Position numbers and translations under genes: made by a program. The notes under the pieces are model-generated. The model had not been told where the DNA came from and did not search any database. It saw only the letters and a program-made list of their open reading frames with translations. Below, piece by piece: positions 4,842-5,248 of a DNA stretch of 5,248 nucleotides. Each line of letters opens with the position of its first letter. The stretch's first letter is position 1. The stretch is taken from positions 1 to 5,248 of the forward strand of contig JAFAPF010000146.1 of assembly GCA_019247245.1 (NCBI GenBank). Direction: 5' to 3'. The DNA comes from Rubrobacter sp. GTDB taxonomy: Bacteria; Actinomycetota; Rubrobacteria; Rubrobacterales; Rubrobacteraceae.

Positions 4842-4991
4842 CCCCGAAGCTATGAAGGCTAAAGGTGCGTCAAAATACCAGGAATTAAAGGCTTCTTGGG
4901 AACCCGGGGCATTGAAGAAATAGATAGAGCTACTCTGATACTTAACCTAGCCCAACATTTCAAAGAGAGTGGTTTTTAGTCTTGCCTTAAC

Positions 4992-5248
4992 TCAAAGCTG
5001 CTCCGTAGGTGATGCTCGCCTCGCCTCACGTACTCGGCGTATAAGCAGCGTTAGGCTCACTATTGCTATCAGTAGGCTCAGCAGGTTACTTATGAGGTCG
5101 ACGATCGCCATTCCTGCAAGGCTGTTGAAAAAGTCCCACAGTGCGTGCAGCACCACCGCCGTCAGAAAAGCCCCGACGACCCGATGATTCAAAACCCCGC
5201 GTCTTGCTCTCAGTCGTTCTCGAAAGAGAACGGCGCACACCAGTCCAG
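4992..5248 (-). CDS. PrsW-like intramembrane metalloprotease, C-terminal part
   Basis: The minus strand is open from the right edge to TGA at 4992-4994, giving the last 84 complete codons; the gene begins outside the window. The visible part has a basic loop (RERLRARRG), a membrane helix with HALWDF, which fits the HxxxD motif of the PrsW family, and a final helix LISNLLSLLIAIVSLTLLI before a charged tail RRVREARRASPTEQL. PrsW proteins are membrane-embedded proteases; in Bacillus subtilis PrsW starts cleavage of an anti-sigma factor. The EExxK motif expected further upstream is off the window, so the activity cannot be confirmed. The GTG at 5240 is internal because the frame continues past it without a ribosome site. 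A CAAX-type (Abi) protease is less likely. Confidence 0.72.
   Translation of the reverse strand, partial: GLVCAVLFRERLRARRGVLNHRVVGAFLTAVVLHALWDFFNSLAGMAIVDLISNLLSLLIAIVSLTLLIRRVREARRASPTEQL

Larger units (their letters stand above)
4323..4991. other. intergenic stretch with promoter, structured and hairpin elements
   Basis: Between the divided minus-strand genes no frame gives a recognisable protein. Three overlapping open frames around 4425-4737 compete with each other and lack placed ribosome sites. The region holds a TATAAT box on the minus strand, a closed multi-hairpin element (4410-4508), a strong ribosome site in front of a two-codon ORF, a T-run hairpin (4641-4669), a small hairpin CCCTC-TAACT-GAGGG (4701-4715) and tandem hairpins at 4799-4841. 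The last 140 bases before the protease gene are more AT-rich and show nothing firm. Confidence 0.5.

Overview
The window is bacterial DNA of moderate GC (roughly half G+C by eye). It uses GTG as well as ATG starts, Shine-Dalgarno sites where a start can be judged, and all three stop codons. Nothing in it fixes the taxon. A PrsW-type protease, a DUF202 pair and a sulfite-oxidase-like gene would suit an actinobacterial or Chloroflexi-like host, but that is a guess.

Left third (1-2266, all + strand): a possible C-terminal tail of an upstream gene; a sulfite-oxidase-family molybdopterin oxidoreductase, complete in content but broken by a one-base frameshift near 686; then two tandem DUF202 small membrane proteins. 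The short gaps suggest one transcription unit.

Middle (2267-3605): a long stretch with no intact gene. Its first part holds many inverted repeats, including an interleaved, pseudoknot-capable pair (2548-2607), and two exact DnaA-box 9-mers 20 bp apart (2815-2843). Then come two gene remnants hidden from start-to-stop ORF finding: the last ~45 residues of a GNAT acetyltransferase on the minus strand (3017-3150), and a full-length PaaI-type hotdog thioesterase on the plus strand (3185-3601). The thioesterase has three in-frame stop codons but an intact frame and active site. The two are divergent, and each ends in the same arrangement: a TAA stop inside CTTAAATT, followed directly by a hairpin. 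The longest open frame here, minus 3188-3568, is only the antisense shadow of the thioesterase.

Right third (3606-5248, genes on the minus strand): an intact isoprenylcysteine-methyltransferase-like membrane protein (3642-4319); a 670-bp gap with a perfect TATAAT box, a foldable leader-like element (4410-4508), a weak T-run terminator and tandem hairpins; and the C-terminal end of a PrsW-like intramembrane protease that runs off the window.

The main theme is gene decay among a few intact membrane-protein genes. I see no phage, insertion sequence, CRISPR, tRNA or rRNA signature, and no complete new multi-gene system. The best leads are the triple-stop thioesterase, the pseudoknot-like element, the DnaA-box pair, and the structured leader in front of the methyltransferase.
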